A stretch of 64,000 nt of DNA from Streptomyces sp. BR123 (lineage in GTDB: Bacteria; Actinomycetota; Actinomycetes; Streptomycetales; Streptomycetaceae), in NCBI RefSeq assembly GCF_013401435.1, contig NZ_JACBGN010000001.1, positions 1 to 64,000 on the forward strand. The letters run 5' to 3'. Under the pieces are notes generated by a model. The model was not told where the DNA came from. It did no database searches and saw only the letters and a program-made list of their open reading frames with translations. Both the position numbers and the translations under genes were made by a program. Positions 56,417 to 64,000 of this stretch are shown here, one piece after another (positions within the stretch are counted from its first letter, which is position 1; every line of letters begins with the position of its first letter).

Positions 56417-56787
56417 CGAGCTGCGCCTCCCAGGAGCCGCAGCAGAGCGGCATCCAGGTCCTTGGCCAGGTCCTCGAGGCGGGCATCGCCCGATCCGGGC
56501 AACGCCCTCACCACCACCAGGCTACCGGCGGGCAGGCGGGAGAGCCGCTCGCGTACGAGATGGCGGAGGCGGCGCTTCACCCGGTTCCGGACGACGGCGC
56601 CCCCCACGGCCTTGCTGACGACGAAACCCGCACGGGTCGAGGGAACTGTCTCCCCCGGCCCGTGCGGGTCCGTTGCACCGCTTGTGCGTAGGTGGACGAC
56701 GAGGAGCGGGCGACCGGCCCTGCGGCCTCGGCGTACCGCGCTCGCGAAGTCCTCGCGCCGCCTCAGCCGATTTTCGGGAGACAGCAC
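56413..56787 (-). CDS. rnpA: Ribonuclease P protein component
   Basis: 124 residues. GTG at 56787 gives [19 protein letters not shown]; the signature [20 protein letters not shown] is complete. Protein subunit of RNase P for tRNA 5' maturation. Starts 20 bp after rpmH and overlaps yidD. The frame extends upstream but that region covers rpmH. Confidence 0.96.
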   Translation of the reverse strand: MLSPENRLRRREDFASAVRRGRRAGRPLLVVHLRTSGATDPHGPGETVPSTRAGFVVSKAVGGAVVRNRVKRRLRHLVRERLSRLPAGSLVVVRALPGSGDARLEDLAKDLDAALLRLLGGAAR

Positions 56788-56807
56788 GACGTCACGACCT
56801 GCGTGAG

Positions 56808-56945
56808 TTACGCGGAGAGGGCAGCGCGGCCCTTGCTGCGGCGGTTCGCCAGGATGGCGCGGCCGGCACGGGTGCGCATCCGCAGGCGGAAGCCGTGGGT
56901 CTTCGCGCGGCGACGGTTGTTCGGCTGGAAGGTGCGCTTGCTCAC
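56808..56945 (-). CDS. rpmH: 50S ribosomal protein bL34
   Basis: 45 residues beginning [19 protein letters not shown] and ending GRAALSA. The length and sequence are diagnostic. GTG start at 56945. First gene of the rpmH-rnpA-yidD-yidC-khpB-rsmG run; divergent from dnaA. Confidence 0.97.
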   Translation of the reverse strand: MSKRTFQPNNRRRAKTHGFRLRMRTRAGRAILANRRSKGRAALSA

Positions 56946-57299
56946 TCGGGGGCTCCAGAGAATGAATCGTTGTGGCGGGACATCGCCTGGCTGTCACCGT
57001 GCGCCCACGAGGAACTCGCGTGTTCGCCCGAGTGGCACCGCTCAACGACCACGATCAGTGATCCTCGCCCATCGGTAGGCAGGCGGCAGCAGCCATCGAC
57101 AACTCGACCTCGTTACGGTACGCGCGGCTACGCCATCCGGTCAAACCGAGGCGACGCCGTCCCGCGCTGTACACAGGCTGTGGACAACGACTTGAACCCT
57201 ACCGGTCGCGCTGACTACCGTTGTCTGACCCCGGATTTTTGTCCCGACCGTCCCAAAGAACCACACATTCGTGGGACCCCCTGTGAGAGAGCGTGCCCT
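56946..57299. promoter_or_regulatory. rpmH-dnaA divergent spacer with a DnaA box
   Basis: A 354-bp spacer carrying promoters for both directions. A strong DnaA box, TTGTCCACA on the minus strand, lies at 57179-57187, 113 bp before the dnaA start, as expected for DnaA autoregulation. No other gene is seen. Exact promoters cannot be fixed from sequence. Confidence 0.75.
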
Positions 57300-59048
57300 G
57301 TGGCTGACGTACCTGCCGATCTTGCCGCAGTGTGGCCACGGGTGCTCGAGAAGCTCCTGGGGGAAGGACAGCAGGCGGTCGAGCCGAAGGACCAGCAGTG
57401 GGTCGAGCGCTGCCAGCCCCTGGCCCTCGTCGCCGACACCGCGCTGCTCGCCGTACCCAACGAGTACGGAAAGCGCGTCCTCGAAGGCCGTCTGGCGCCG
57501 CTGATCAGCGATGCGCTCAGCCGTGAGTGCGGCCGCCCCATCCGTATCGCCATCACCGTGGACGACTCCGTCGGCGAGCCCGCGCCGCCGCCGGCCCCGC
57601 CCGCCCCGCAGCGAGGCGAGTCGTACGAGCCGTACGGCGGCCCGCGCCCCGGCGGCCACCACGGTCCCGGGCCGGGCGACGACCAGCTGCCCACCGCGCG
57701 CCCCGCGTACCCGGACTACCAGCAGCAGCGCCCGGAGCCCGGCGCCTGGCCCCGTGGCGGCCAGCAGGACGACTACGGCTGGCAGCAGCCGCGCCACGGC
57801 GGCTTCCCCGAGCGCGACCCGTACGCCTCCCCGCAGCCGGGCTACCTCCAGCAGGCCGAGTCCGGCGGCTACGACCAGGGCTCCTACGAGCCTCAGCCGT
57901 TCGAGTCCTCCCCGTACGAGTCGCCGTACGAGCCGTCGGGCCCCCGCCCGGGGCCCGGCCGGTCCGCGCCCCCGCCGGCCCCGTCCGGGGGCTCCACCTC
58001 GGGTCCGCCGGAGCCGACCGCCCGGCTGAACCCGAAGTACCTCTTCGACACCTTCGTCATCGGCGCCTCGAACCGCTTCGCGCACGCCGCCGCGGTGGCC
58101 GTCGCCGAGGCGCCGGCCAAGGCCTACAACCCGCTCTTCATCTACGGGGAGTCGGGGCTCGGCAAGACGCACCTGCTGCACGCCATCGGGCACTACGCGC
58201 GGAGCCTCTACCCGGGCACCCGCGTGCGGTACGTGAGCTCGGAGGAGTTCACCAACGAGTTCATCAACTCCATCCGAGACGGCAAGGGCGACGCCTTCCG
58301 CAAGCGGTACCGCGAGATGGACATCCTGCTCGTCGACGACATCCAGTTCCTGGCGAGCAAGGAGTCGACTCAGGAGGAGTTCTTCCACACCTTCAACACG
58401 CTCCACAACGCCAACAAGCAGATCGTGCTGTCCTCCGACCGGCCGCCCAAGCAGCTGGTCACCCTGGAGGACCGGCTCCGCAACCGCTTCGAGTGGGGCC
58501 TGATCACCGACGTCCAGCCGCCCGAGCTGGAGACCCGTATCGCGATCCTGCGCAAGAAGGCCGTACAGGAGCAGCTCAACGCCCCGCCGGAGGTACTGGA
58601 GTTCATCGCCTCCCGCATCTCGCGCAACATCCGCGAGCTGGAGGGGGCGCTGATCCGGGTCACGGCCTTCGCGAGCCTGAACCGGCAGCCGGTCGACCTC
58701 GGGCTGACCGAGGACGTCCTCAAGAACCTGATCCCCGGGGGCGAGGACTCCGCACCCGAGATCACGGCCTCGGACATCATGGCGGCCACGGCCGACTACT
58801 TCGGTCTGACGGTGGACGACCTGTGCGGCTCCTCGCGCAGCCGCGTCCTGGTCACCGCCCGGCAGATCGCGATGTACCTGTGCCGGGAGCTCACGGACCT
58901 GTCCCTGCCGAAGATCGGGGCACAGTTCGGCGGGCGGGACCACACCACCGTCATGCACGCGGACCGCAAGATCCGCGCTCTGATGGCCGAGCGGCGCTCG
59001 ATCTACAACCAGGTCACCGAGCTCACCAACCGCATCAAGAACGGCTGA
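57300..59048 (+). CDS. dnaA: Chromosomal replication initiator DnaA
   Basis: 582 residues. N-terminal domain I ([20 protein letters not shown]), a long disordered Pro/Gln/Tyr-rich domain II (about residues 95-240) typical of Streptomyces, the AAA+ domain with Walker [12 protein letters not shown] (Lys near 289) and Walker [11 protein letters not shown], and the DNA-binding domain IV ([14 protein letters not shown]). GTG 57300 gives the conserved ADVPADL start. Initiates replication at the adjoining oriC. Confidence 0.98.
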   Translation: MADVPADLAAVWPRVLEKLLGEGQQAVEPKDQQWVERCQPLALVADTALLAVPNEYGKRVLEGRLAPLISDALSRECGRPIRIAITVDDSVGEPAPPPAPPAPQRGESYEPYGGPRPGGHHGPGPGDDQLPTARPAYPDYQQQRPEPGAWPRGGQQDDYGWQQPRHGGFPERDPYASPQPGYLQQAESGGYDQGSYEPQPFESSPYESPYEPSGPRPGPGRSAPPPAPSGGSTSGPPEPTARLNPKYLFDTFVIGASNRFAHAAAVAVAEAPAKAYNPLFIYGESGLGKTHLLHAIGHYARSLYPGTRVRYVSSEEFTNEFINSIRDGKGDAFRKRYREMDILLVDDIQFLASKESTQEEFFHTFNTLHNANKQIVLSSDRPPKQLVTLEDRLRNRFEWGLITDVQPPELETRIAILRKKAVQEQLNAPPEVLEFIASRISRNIRELEGALIRVTAFASLNRQPVDLGLTEDVLKNLIPGGEDSAPEITASDIMAATADYFGLTVDDLCGSSRSRVLVTARQIAMYLCRELTDLSLPKIGAQFGGRDHTTVMHADRKIRALMAERRSIYNQVTELTNRIKNG

Positions 59049-59055
59049 GCCGCAG

Positions 59056-59104
59056 CACCCGGAACCTGACACCCGCCACCCGGAACCTGACACCCGGCAC
59101 CCGG
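59056..59104. repeat. 21-bp tandem repeat after dnaA
   Basis: Two perfect 21-bp units differing only in the last base (59056-59076, 59077-59097) and the start of a third (CACCCGG). It lies 7 bp past the dnaA stop. Confidence 0.85.
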
Positions 59105-59157
59105 CACTCAGCAGCCAGCACTCAGGGCCCGGCACACCCGGCACCGAGCACCCGCCG

Positions 59158-59184
59158 TCCGCATCCGCATCCGCATCCGCATCC
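59158..59184. repeat. TCCGCA hexamer repeat
   Basis: Four tandem TCCGCA units plus TCC, between dnaA and the first oriC boxes. Confidence 0.85.
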
Positions 59185-59229
59185 GACGGGCCGTCAACGG
59201 CCCTTCGGCGCTTCGCCAAACGCATCCAC

Positions 59230-59260
59230 GGGGCGCTTCCGGAGTAATCCGGGGGCGCCC
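59230..59260 (+). terminator. Likely dnaA terminator
   Basis: GGGGCGC...TTCCGGA / TCCGG...GGGCGCCC stem, with small mismatches, followed by TTCTTC. Confidence 0.5.
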
Positions 59261-60071
59261 TTCTTCATGTGCGCGCCCCTGGTCTGTTCGAATACGCCCC
59301 CTGTGGAGCAACTTGTCCACAGATTGCGGAACTTTCTTCCGTCCACAGGCTGGGGACTGGCTTGCTCGCCCACAATCTGTCCACAGGGCTTCTGACTGAG
59401 GACCCATCAGGCCAGGTCACAGGCCTGTGGAATTGTGCGTGAGGGATATCCACAGACTGTGGACGGGCGATTCATCCACAGGCCCGTCCACCGTGTTGTC
59501 CACCGCTCACCCACAGGTTGCCCCATCCTGTGCACAGGTTCCGACGGGTTACCCACATCGCTGTCCACTGTTCGGCAACCAGGCGCCCCTCTTCACCGCC
59601 CGGAGTGAAAGCCGTCACACGGAAGTCGACGTTTGGGCTGTGGAGTACTTGGGGAAAGCTGGGGACACACCTGTGGAGTAGTCCGGGTCACCTGGGGATG
59701 GCCTGTGCAGAACTTTCTGTTCTCCACAGCACCCCCCTGTTGTCCACCGGTGCCACCCACAGGGCATGGGGATAAAAAACAGTGCCTGACCTGCAGCGAC
59801 GGGCTTATCCACCGTTTCCACAGGCCCTACTACTACCCCCATGGACAGTTAGGCCGGATTCGGTTTTCAAGCAGGTGCTGTGCACAACGTGGTCGAGAGG
59901 CCTCCCCGACACCTCGCTCCCGATTTGACGGGCGGCAGCACCAGCTGTCGGCGCCGTACGTCAGACTGGTTCCCGGCATCGAGGCCCCCAGCCCTCCAAG
60001 GCACCGGGCCCGACGGGCCGACGACGAAGGCCGGCAGACGGACGAGCGAGCAACAGCAGGAGGCGGTTCCG

Positions 60072-61202
60072 GTGAAGATCCGGGTGGAGCGCGACGTACT
60101 CGCGGAGGCGGTGGCCTGGGCTGCCCGCAGCCTCCCGGCCCGGCCGCCGGTCCCCGTACTCGCGGGCCTGCTGCTGAAGGCCGAGGACGGCACCCTGTCC
60201 CTCTCCGGCTTCGACTACGAGGTCTCGGCCCGCGTCTCCGTCGAGGCGGACGTGGAGGAGGACGGCACCGTCCTCGTCTCCGGCCGGCTCCTCGCCGACA
60301 TCTGCCGCGCCCTCCCCAACCGGCCGGTGGAGATTTCCACAGACGGTGTGCGGGCGATCGTGGTCTGCGGCTCCTCGCGGTTCACCCTCCACACCCTGCC
60401 CGTGGAGGAGTACCCGGCCCTGCCCCAGATGCCGACCGCGACCGGCACGGTCTCCGGCGAGGTCTTCGCCGCTGCCGCGGCCCAGGTCGCCATCGCCGCC
60501 GGCCGCGACGACACGCTGCCCGTCCTCACCGGTGTCCGCATCGAGATCGAGGGCGACCGCGTCACCCTGGCCTCCACCGACCGCTACCGCTTCGCGGTCC
60601 GCGAGTTCCTGTGGAAGCCGGAGAACCCGGACGCCTCGGCCGTGGCCCTGGTGCCCGCCAAAACCCTCCTGGACACCGCCAAGTCCCTGACCAGCGGCGA
60701 CACCGTCACCCTGGCGCTGTCGGGCTCCGGCGCGGGTGAGGGCCTGATCGGCTTCGAGGGCGCCGGCCGCCGCACCACCACCCGCCTCCTCGAGGGCGAC
60801 CTGCCGAAGTACCGCACGCTCTTCCCGACGGAGTTCAACTCCATCGCCGTGATCGAGACCGCCCCGTTCGTCGAGGCCGTCAAGCGCGTGGCCCTGGTCG
60901 CCGAGCGCAACACGCCGGTCCGCCTGAGCTTCGAGAAGGGCGTGCTGACCCTGGAGGCCGGCTCCTCCGACGATGCACAGGCTGTGGAGCGCGTCGACGC
61001 CTCCCTGGAGGGCGACGACATCTCGATCGCCTTCAACCCGACCTTCCTGCTGGACGGCCTCAGCGCGATCGACTCGCCGGTCGCCCAGCTCAGCTTCACG
61101 ACGTCCACCAAGCCGGCGCTGCTCAGCGGCCGCCCCGCGGTCGACGCCGAGGCGGACGAGGCCTACAAGTACCTGATCATGCCGGTGCGCCTCTCCGGCT
61201 GA
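60072..61202 (+). CDS. dnaN: DNA polymerase III beta sliding clamp
   Basis: 376 residues, the usual clamp length. GTG 60072 begins KIRVERDVLAEAVAWAARSL. Three clamp domains are visible (VLAGLLLKAEDGTLSLSGFD; LPVLTGVRIEIEGDRVTLASTDRYRFAVRE; LSFEKGVLTLEAGSSDDAQA) and the C-terminus YLIMPVRL is complete. GGAGGCGGTTCC precedes the start. Downstream of oriC and in the same direction as gnd and recF. Confidence 0.98.
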   Translation: MKIRVERDVLAEAVAWAARSLPARPPVPVLAGLLLKAEDGTLSLSGFDYEVSARVSVEADVEEDGTVLVSGRLLADICRALPNRPVEISTDGVRAIVVCGSSRFTLHTLPVEEYPALPQMPTATGTVSGEVFAAAAAQVAIAAGRDDTLPVLTGVRIEIEGDRVTLASTDRYRFAVREFLWKPENPDASAVALVPAKTLLDTAKSLTSGDTVTLALSGSGAGEGLIGFEGAGRRTTTRLLEGDLPKYRTLFPTEFNSIAVIETAPFVEAVKRVALVAERNTPVRLSFEKGVLTLEAGSSDDAQAVERVDASLEGDDISIAFNPTFLLDGLSAIDSPVAQLSFTTSTKPALLSGRPAVDAEADEAYKYLIMPVRLSG

Positions 61203-61208
61203 CACCCG

Positions 61209-61250
61209 TTGTCCACAGGGCCCGGTCCCGCAGTCCGCGGAACCGGGCCC
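61209..61250 (+). terminator. dnaN terminator with a DnaA box
   Basis: A perfect TTGTCCACA DnaA box (61209-61217) lies 6 bp after the dnaN stop. A 9-bp stem (GGGCCCGGT / ACCGGGCCC, 61218-61250) with a 15-base loop follows immediately. Confidence 0.6.
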
Positions 61251-61450
61251 GACGGCGTTCACGTCCCGGCCCTCCGGCATTCCCCGCGCCGCCCGCAGCG
61301 CCGCCGGGTGCCGCGCCCGGCCCCCGTACGGCGGGTGCCTGGAGCGCCCGTGGCGCCGGGCGGCACCGCCCGGCGTAGGCTCGGAGCCGGGTCTCCCCGA
61401 GAATCGGGGCAATCCGGCACAAACGGCCACAACGCTTAAGGAACCACCTG

Positions 61451-62326
61451 ATGGAGCTCGGTCTCGTCGGTCTCGGCAAGATGGGCGGCAACATGCGCGA
61501 GCGCATCCGCCGCGCAGGCCACACCGTCATCGGATACGACCGCAATCCGGACCTCGCCGATGTCCACAGCCTGTCGGAACTTGTGGACGGCCTGCAGGCC
61601 CCCCGCGTGGTGTGGGTGATGGTCCCGGCCGGTGCCGCGACCCAGTCCACCGTCGACGAACTCGCGGAGCTGCTCTCGCCGGGCGACATCGTCGTGGACG
61701 GCGGGAACTCGCGCTGGACCGACGACGAGAAGCACGCCGAGGAGCTCGCCGCCAAGGGCATCGGCTTCGTCGACTGCGGTGTCTCCGGCGGTGTGTGGGG
61801 CCTGGAGAACGGCTACGCGCTGATGTACGGCGGCGAGAAGGAGCACGTCGCCGCGGTCCAGCCGATCTTCGACGCCCTCAAGCCGGAGGGTGATTTCGGC
61901 TCCGTGCACGCCGGCAAGGTCGGCGCGGGCCACTTCGCGAAGATGGTCCACAACGGCATCGAGTACGCCATGATGCAGGCCTACGCCGAGGGCTGGGAGC
62001 TGCTGGAGAAGGTGGACTCGGTCACCGACGTCCGCGAGGTGTTCCGGTCCTGGCAGGAGGGCACGGTCATCCGCTCCTGGCTGCTCGACCTGGCCGTCAA
62101 CGCACTGGACGAGGACGAGCACCTGGAGCAGCTGCGCGGCTTCGCGCAGGACTCGGGCGAGGGCCGCTGGACGGTGGAGGCGGCGATCGACAACGCCGTG
62201 CCGCTGCCCGCGATCACCGCCTCGCTGTTCGCGCGGTTCGCCTCGCGCCAGGACGACTCGCCCCAGATGAAGATGATCGCCGCGCTGCGCAACCAGTTCG
62301 GCGGCCACGCGGTGGAGAAGAAGTAG
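61451..62326 (+). CDS. gnd: 6-phosphogluconate dehydrogenase, short (NAD-type) form
   Basis: 291 residues, the short actinobacterial/GndA class; the long form has about 470. The Rossmann start [26 protein letters not shown] and [15 protein letters not shown] (Lys and Asn of the active site) are present. Oxidatively decarboxylates 6-phosphogluconate to ribulose 5-phosphate. It lies between dnaN and recF, the usual Streptomyces order. AAGGAACCACCTG is the ribosome site. Confidence 0.95.
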   Translation: MELGLVGLGKMGGNMRERIRRAGHTVIGYDRNPDLADVHSLSELVDGLQAPRVVWVMVPAGAATQSTVDELAELLSPGDIVVDGGNSRWTDDEKHAEELAAKGIGFVDCGVSGGVWGLENGYALMYGGEKEHVAAVQPIFDALKPEGDFGSVHAGKVGAGHFAKMVHNGIEYAMMQAYAEGWELLEKVDSVTDVREVFRSWQEGTVIRSWLLDLAVNALDEDEHLEQLRGFAQDSGEGRWTVEAAIDNAVPLPAITASLFARFASRQDDSPQMKMIAALRNQFGGHAVEKK

Positions 62327-62331
62327 CCGCC

Positions 62332-62359
62332 GCTGCGGGCGCGGTACCGCGCCCGCAGC
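62332..62359. terminator. Perfect 28-bp palindrome after gnd
   Basis: Two exact 14-base complementary arms without a loop, 5 bp beyond the gnd stop. It could terminate gnd or modulate read-through to recF. Confidence 0.55.
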
Positions 62360-62418
62360 ACACAGCAGTACCGCAGTACAGAGCAGAACAGCAGGAAGCC
62401 GGGGGAGGTCGGCGCCGC

Positions 62419-63555
62419 ATGCATGTCTCGCATCTCTCGTTGGCCGACTTCCGCTCGTACGCCCGGGCCGAGGTTCCCCTCGACCCGGGCGTCACGGCTT
62501 TCGTGGGCCCCAACGGCCAGGGGAAGACGAACCTGGTCGAGGCGATCGGCTACCTGGCGACGCTCGGCAGCCACCGGGTGTCCTCGGACGCCCCCCTCGT
62601 GCGGATGGGCGCGCAGCGGGCCGTCGTCCGCGCGGCCGTCCGGCAGGGCGACCGGCAGCAGCTGGTCGAGCTGGAGCTCAACCCCGGGCGGGCGAACCGG
62701 GCCCGCATCAACCGGTCCTCGCAGGTCAGGCCGCGGGACGTGCTGGGGATCGTACGGACGGTGCTCTTCGCACCGGAGGACCTGGCTCTCGTCAAGGGCG
62801 ATCCGGGCGAGCGGCGGAAGCTCCTCGACGAGCTGGTCACCGCCCGCTCGCCGCGGATGGCGGGGGTCCGGTCGGACTACGAGCGGGTGCTGAAGCAGCG
62901 GAACACCCTGCTCAAGTCGGCCGCCATGGCGCGCCGGCACGGCGGCCGCTCCATGGACCTGTCGACGCTGGACGTGTGGGACCAGCACCTGGCGCGCGCG
63001 GGCGCGGAGCTGCTGGCCCACCGGCTGGATCTGATCGCCTCCCTGCTGCCGCTGGCGGACAAGGCGTACGAGCAGCTCGCGCCCGGCGGCGGGCCGCTGG
63101 GCCTGTCCTACCGGTCCTCGGCGGGCGAGGCGGTGGACGCCGGAGCGGCGCGGACCCGGGAGGAGCTGTACGCGGCGCTGATCGACGCGCTCGCGCAGGT
63201 GCGCAAGCAGGAGATCGAGCGGGGCGTGACCTTGGTGGGCCCGCACCGGGACGACGTGCTGCTGCGGCTCGGGGAGCTGCCGGCGAAGGGGTACGCGAGC
63301 CACGGGGAGTCGTGGTCGTACGCGCTGGCGCTGCGGCTGGCCTCGTACGAGCTGCTGCGCTCGGAGGGGGCCGAGCCGGTGCTGATCCTCGACGACGTCT
63401 TCGCGGAACTGGACGCCCGGCGCCGGGAGCGGCTGGCCGAGCTGGTGGCACCGGCCGAGCAGGTGCTGGTGACGGCAGCTGTGGACGATGACGTTCCGGA
63501 TGTCCTGGCGGGAGCGCGGTTCGGGGTGTCCGGCGGTGAGGTGACCCGGCTGTGA
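62419..63555 (+). CDS. recF: DNA replication and repair protein RecF
   Basis: 378 residues. Walker A GPNGQGKT (30-37), signature region [19 protein letters not shown] and the Walker [12 protein letters not shown] are present. RecF, with RecO and RecR, loads RecA at gaps. ATG 62419. Stop overlaps the DUF721 GTG start (GTGA), implying coupling. Confidence 0.96.
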   Translation: MHVSHLSLADFRSYARAEVPLDPGVTAFVGPNGQGKTNLVEAIGYLATLGSHRVSSDAPLVRMGAQRAVVRAAVRQGDRQQLVELELNPGRANRARINRSSQVRPRDVLGIVRTVLFAPEDLALVKGDPGERRKLLDELVTARSPRMAGVRSDYERVLKQRNTLLKSAAMARRHGGRSMDLSTLDVWDQHLARAGAELLAHRLDLIASLLPLADKAYEQLAPGGGPLGLSYRSSAGEAVDAGAARTREELYAALIDALAQVRKQEIERGVTLVGPHRDDVLLRLGELPAKGYASHGESWSYALALRLASYELLRSEGAEPVLILDDVFAELDARRRERLAELVAPAEQVLVTAAVDDDVPDVLAGARFGVSGGEVTRL

Positions 63556-64000
63556 ACGAGGAAAAGCGGAATGCGCAGGAGCCGGGCGGTCCCCACCCTG
63601 GGCGCAAGGTTCCGGAGCTGTCGGGTGTGGACCTCGCGCGCCAGGCGCTGGCGGCGGCCCGGGAGCAGGCGCGGGCCCGCGGCACCGCGGCCGGCGGGCG
63701 GAGCGGCCGGCACCATCCCGGCCTGCGCTCGGGGGCGCGGGCGGACGGACGGGATCCGATGCCGCTGATGGCGGCGCTGGACCGGCTGCGGACGGAGCGC
63801 GGCTGGGAGATGCCGATGGCGGTGGCCGGCGTGATGGAGCGCTGGCCGCAAATCGTCGGCCCGGAGATCGCGACGCACTGCGAACCGGAACGCTACGAGG
63901 ACCGTGAGCTGGTCGTGCGGTGCGACTCCTCGGCGTGGGCCGCGCAGCTGAAGCTGCTGGCCCCGCAGCTGGTGGCCCGGCTGAACGCGGACCTCGGCCA
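63552..64000 (+). CDS. DciA-type (DUF721) helicase-loader candidate, partial
   Basis: About 149 codons are in the window; the 3' end lies beyond it. The N-terminus has a basic, low-complexity stretch, then the DUF721 core ([44 protein letters not shown]). DUF721 proteins are the DciA family, which load DnaB helicase in bacteria lacking DnaC or DnaI. The gene normally leads to gyrB beyond. It is coupled to recF by overlapping stop and start. Confidence 0.88.
   Translation, partial: MNEEKRNAQEPGGPHPGRKVPELSGVDLARQALAAAREQARARGTAAGGRSGRHHPGLRSGARADGRDPMPLMAALDRLRTERGWEMPMAVAGVMERWPQIVGPEIATHCEPERYEDRELVVRCDSSAWAAQLKLLAPQLVARLNADLG

Larger units (their letters stand above)
59049..60071. other. 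oriC: Origin of replication oriC
   Basis: A 1,023-bp gene-free spacer between dnaA and dnaN. From 59302 to 59822 it holds many DnaA-box-type 9-mers on both strands. Plus-strand examples: TTGTCCACA 59313, CCGTCCACA 59339, CTGTCCACA 59377, ATATCCACA 59446, TCATCCACA 59472, TTGTCCACC 59496, TTCTCCACA 59720, TTGTCCACC 59740, TTATCCACC 59805. Minus-strand examples: 59302, 59426, 59458, 59639, 59672. This matches Streptomyces oriC. An AT-richer patch (GATAAAAAACAG, 59771) may be the unwinding zone. Confidence 0.95.

Overview
The window is a high-GC actinobacterial chromosome segment. It carries ssgR-ssgA, the dnaA-dnaN oriC layout of Streptomyces, many TGTGGA-type DnaA boxes and an array of parS sites (GTTTCACGTGAAAC), so it is almost certainly the left flank and core of a Streptomyces replication origin. 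From memory its gene order is collinear with the S. coelicolor oriC region. I cannot name the species.

Layout: 0-5.3 kb holds a metallophosphoesterase, a two-helix membrane protein, a secreted collagen-like protein, a family 2 glycosyltransferase and an aldo/keto reductase. 5.3-9.1 kb looks accessory and partly decayed: a detached thiC 3' end, a DUF2142 membrane protein, a GtrA flippase-like protein and an ISL3 transposase remnant. 9.1-25 kb holds thiC with a TPP riboswitch, a YibE/F protein, ssgA-ssgR, small membrane and cupin proteins, a shortened low-molecular-weight phosphatase next to a PLP-dependent sulfur enzyme, a LysR regulator, a NUDIX protein, a flavohaemoprotein, a HAD phosphatase, two GNATs, a serine beta-lactamase-like protein and dnaB. 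25-41 kb holds a MATE exporter, the rpsF-ssb-rpsR-rplI operon, a wall module (FemX, an alanine-racemase-like protein, a GT87-type mannosyltransferase, a class A PBP), PadR-ino1, an MFS protein and the CCA-adding enzyme. 41-57 kb holds a DUF6049 protein, murJ, a MurJ-partner pseudokinase, sigM with its anti-sigma factor, trxB-trxA, parAB, rsmG, khpB, yidC, yidD, rnpA and rpmH. 57-64 kb holds dnaA, oriC, dnaN, gnd, recF and the start of a DciA-type (DUF721) gene.

The window therefore links replication initiation (DnaA, DnaN, DnaB, SSB, RecF, DciA), origin segregation (ParA, ParB, 12 perfect parS sites, all left of dnaA), envelope insertion and wall assembly, and thiol redox (a sigma-R-type promoter in front of trxBA). 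The signals most worth a second look are: parS sites embedded in genes, in terminators and in a perfect 40-bp palindrome; a helically spaced parS cluster; DnaA-box clusters in front of dnaB and parA; a phosphatase with a large in-frame internal deletion; and an island flanked by two different thiC 3' ends.
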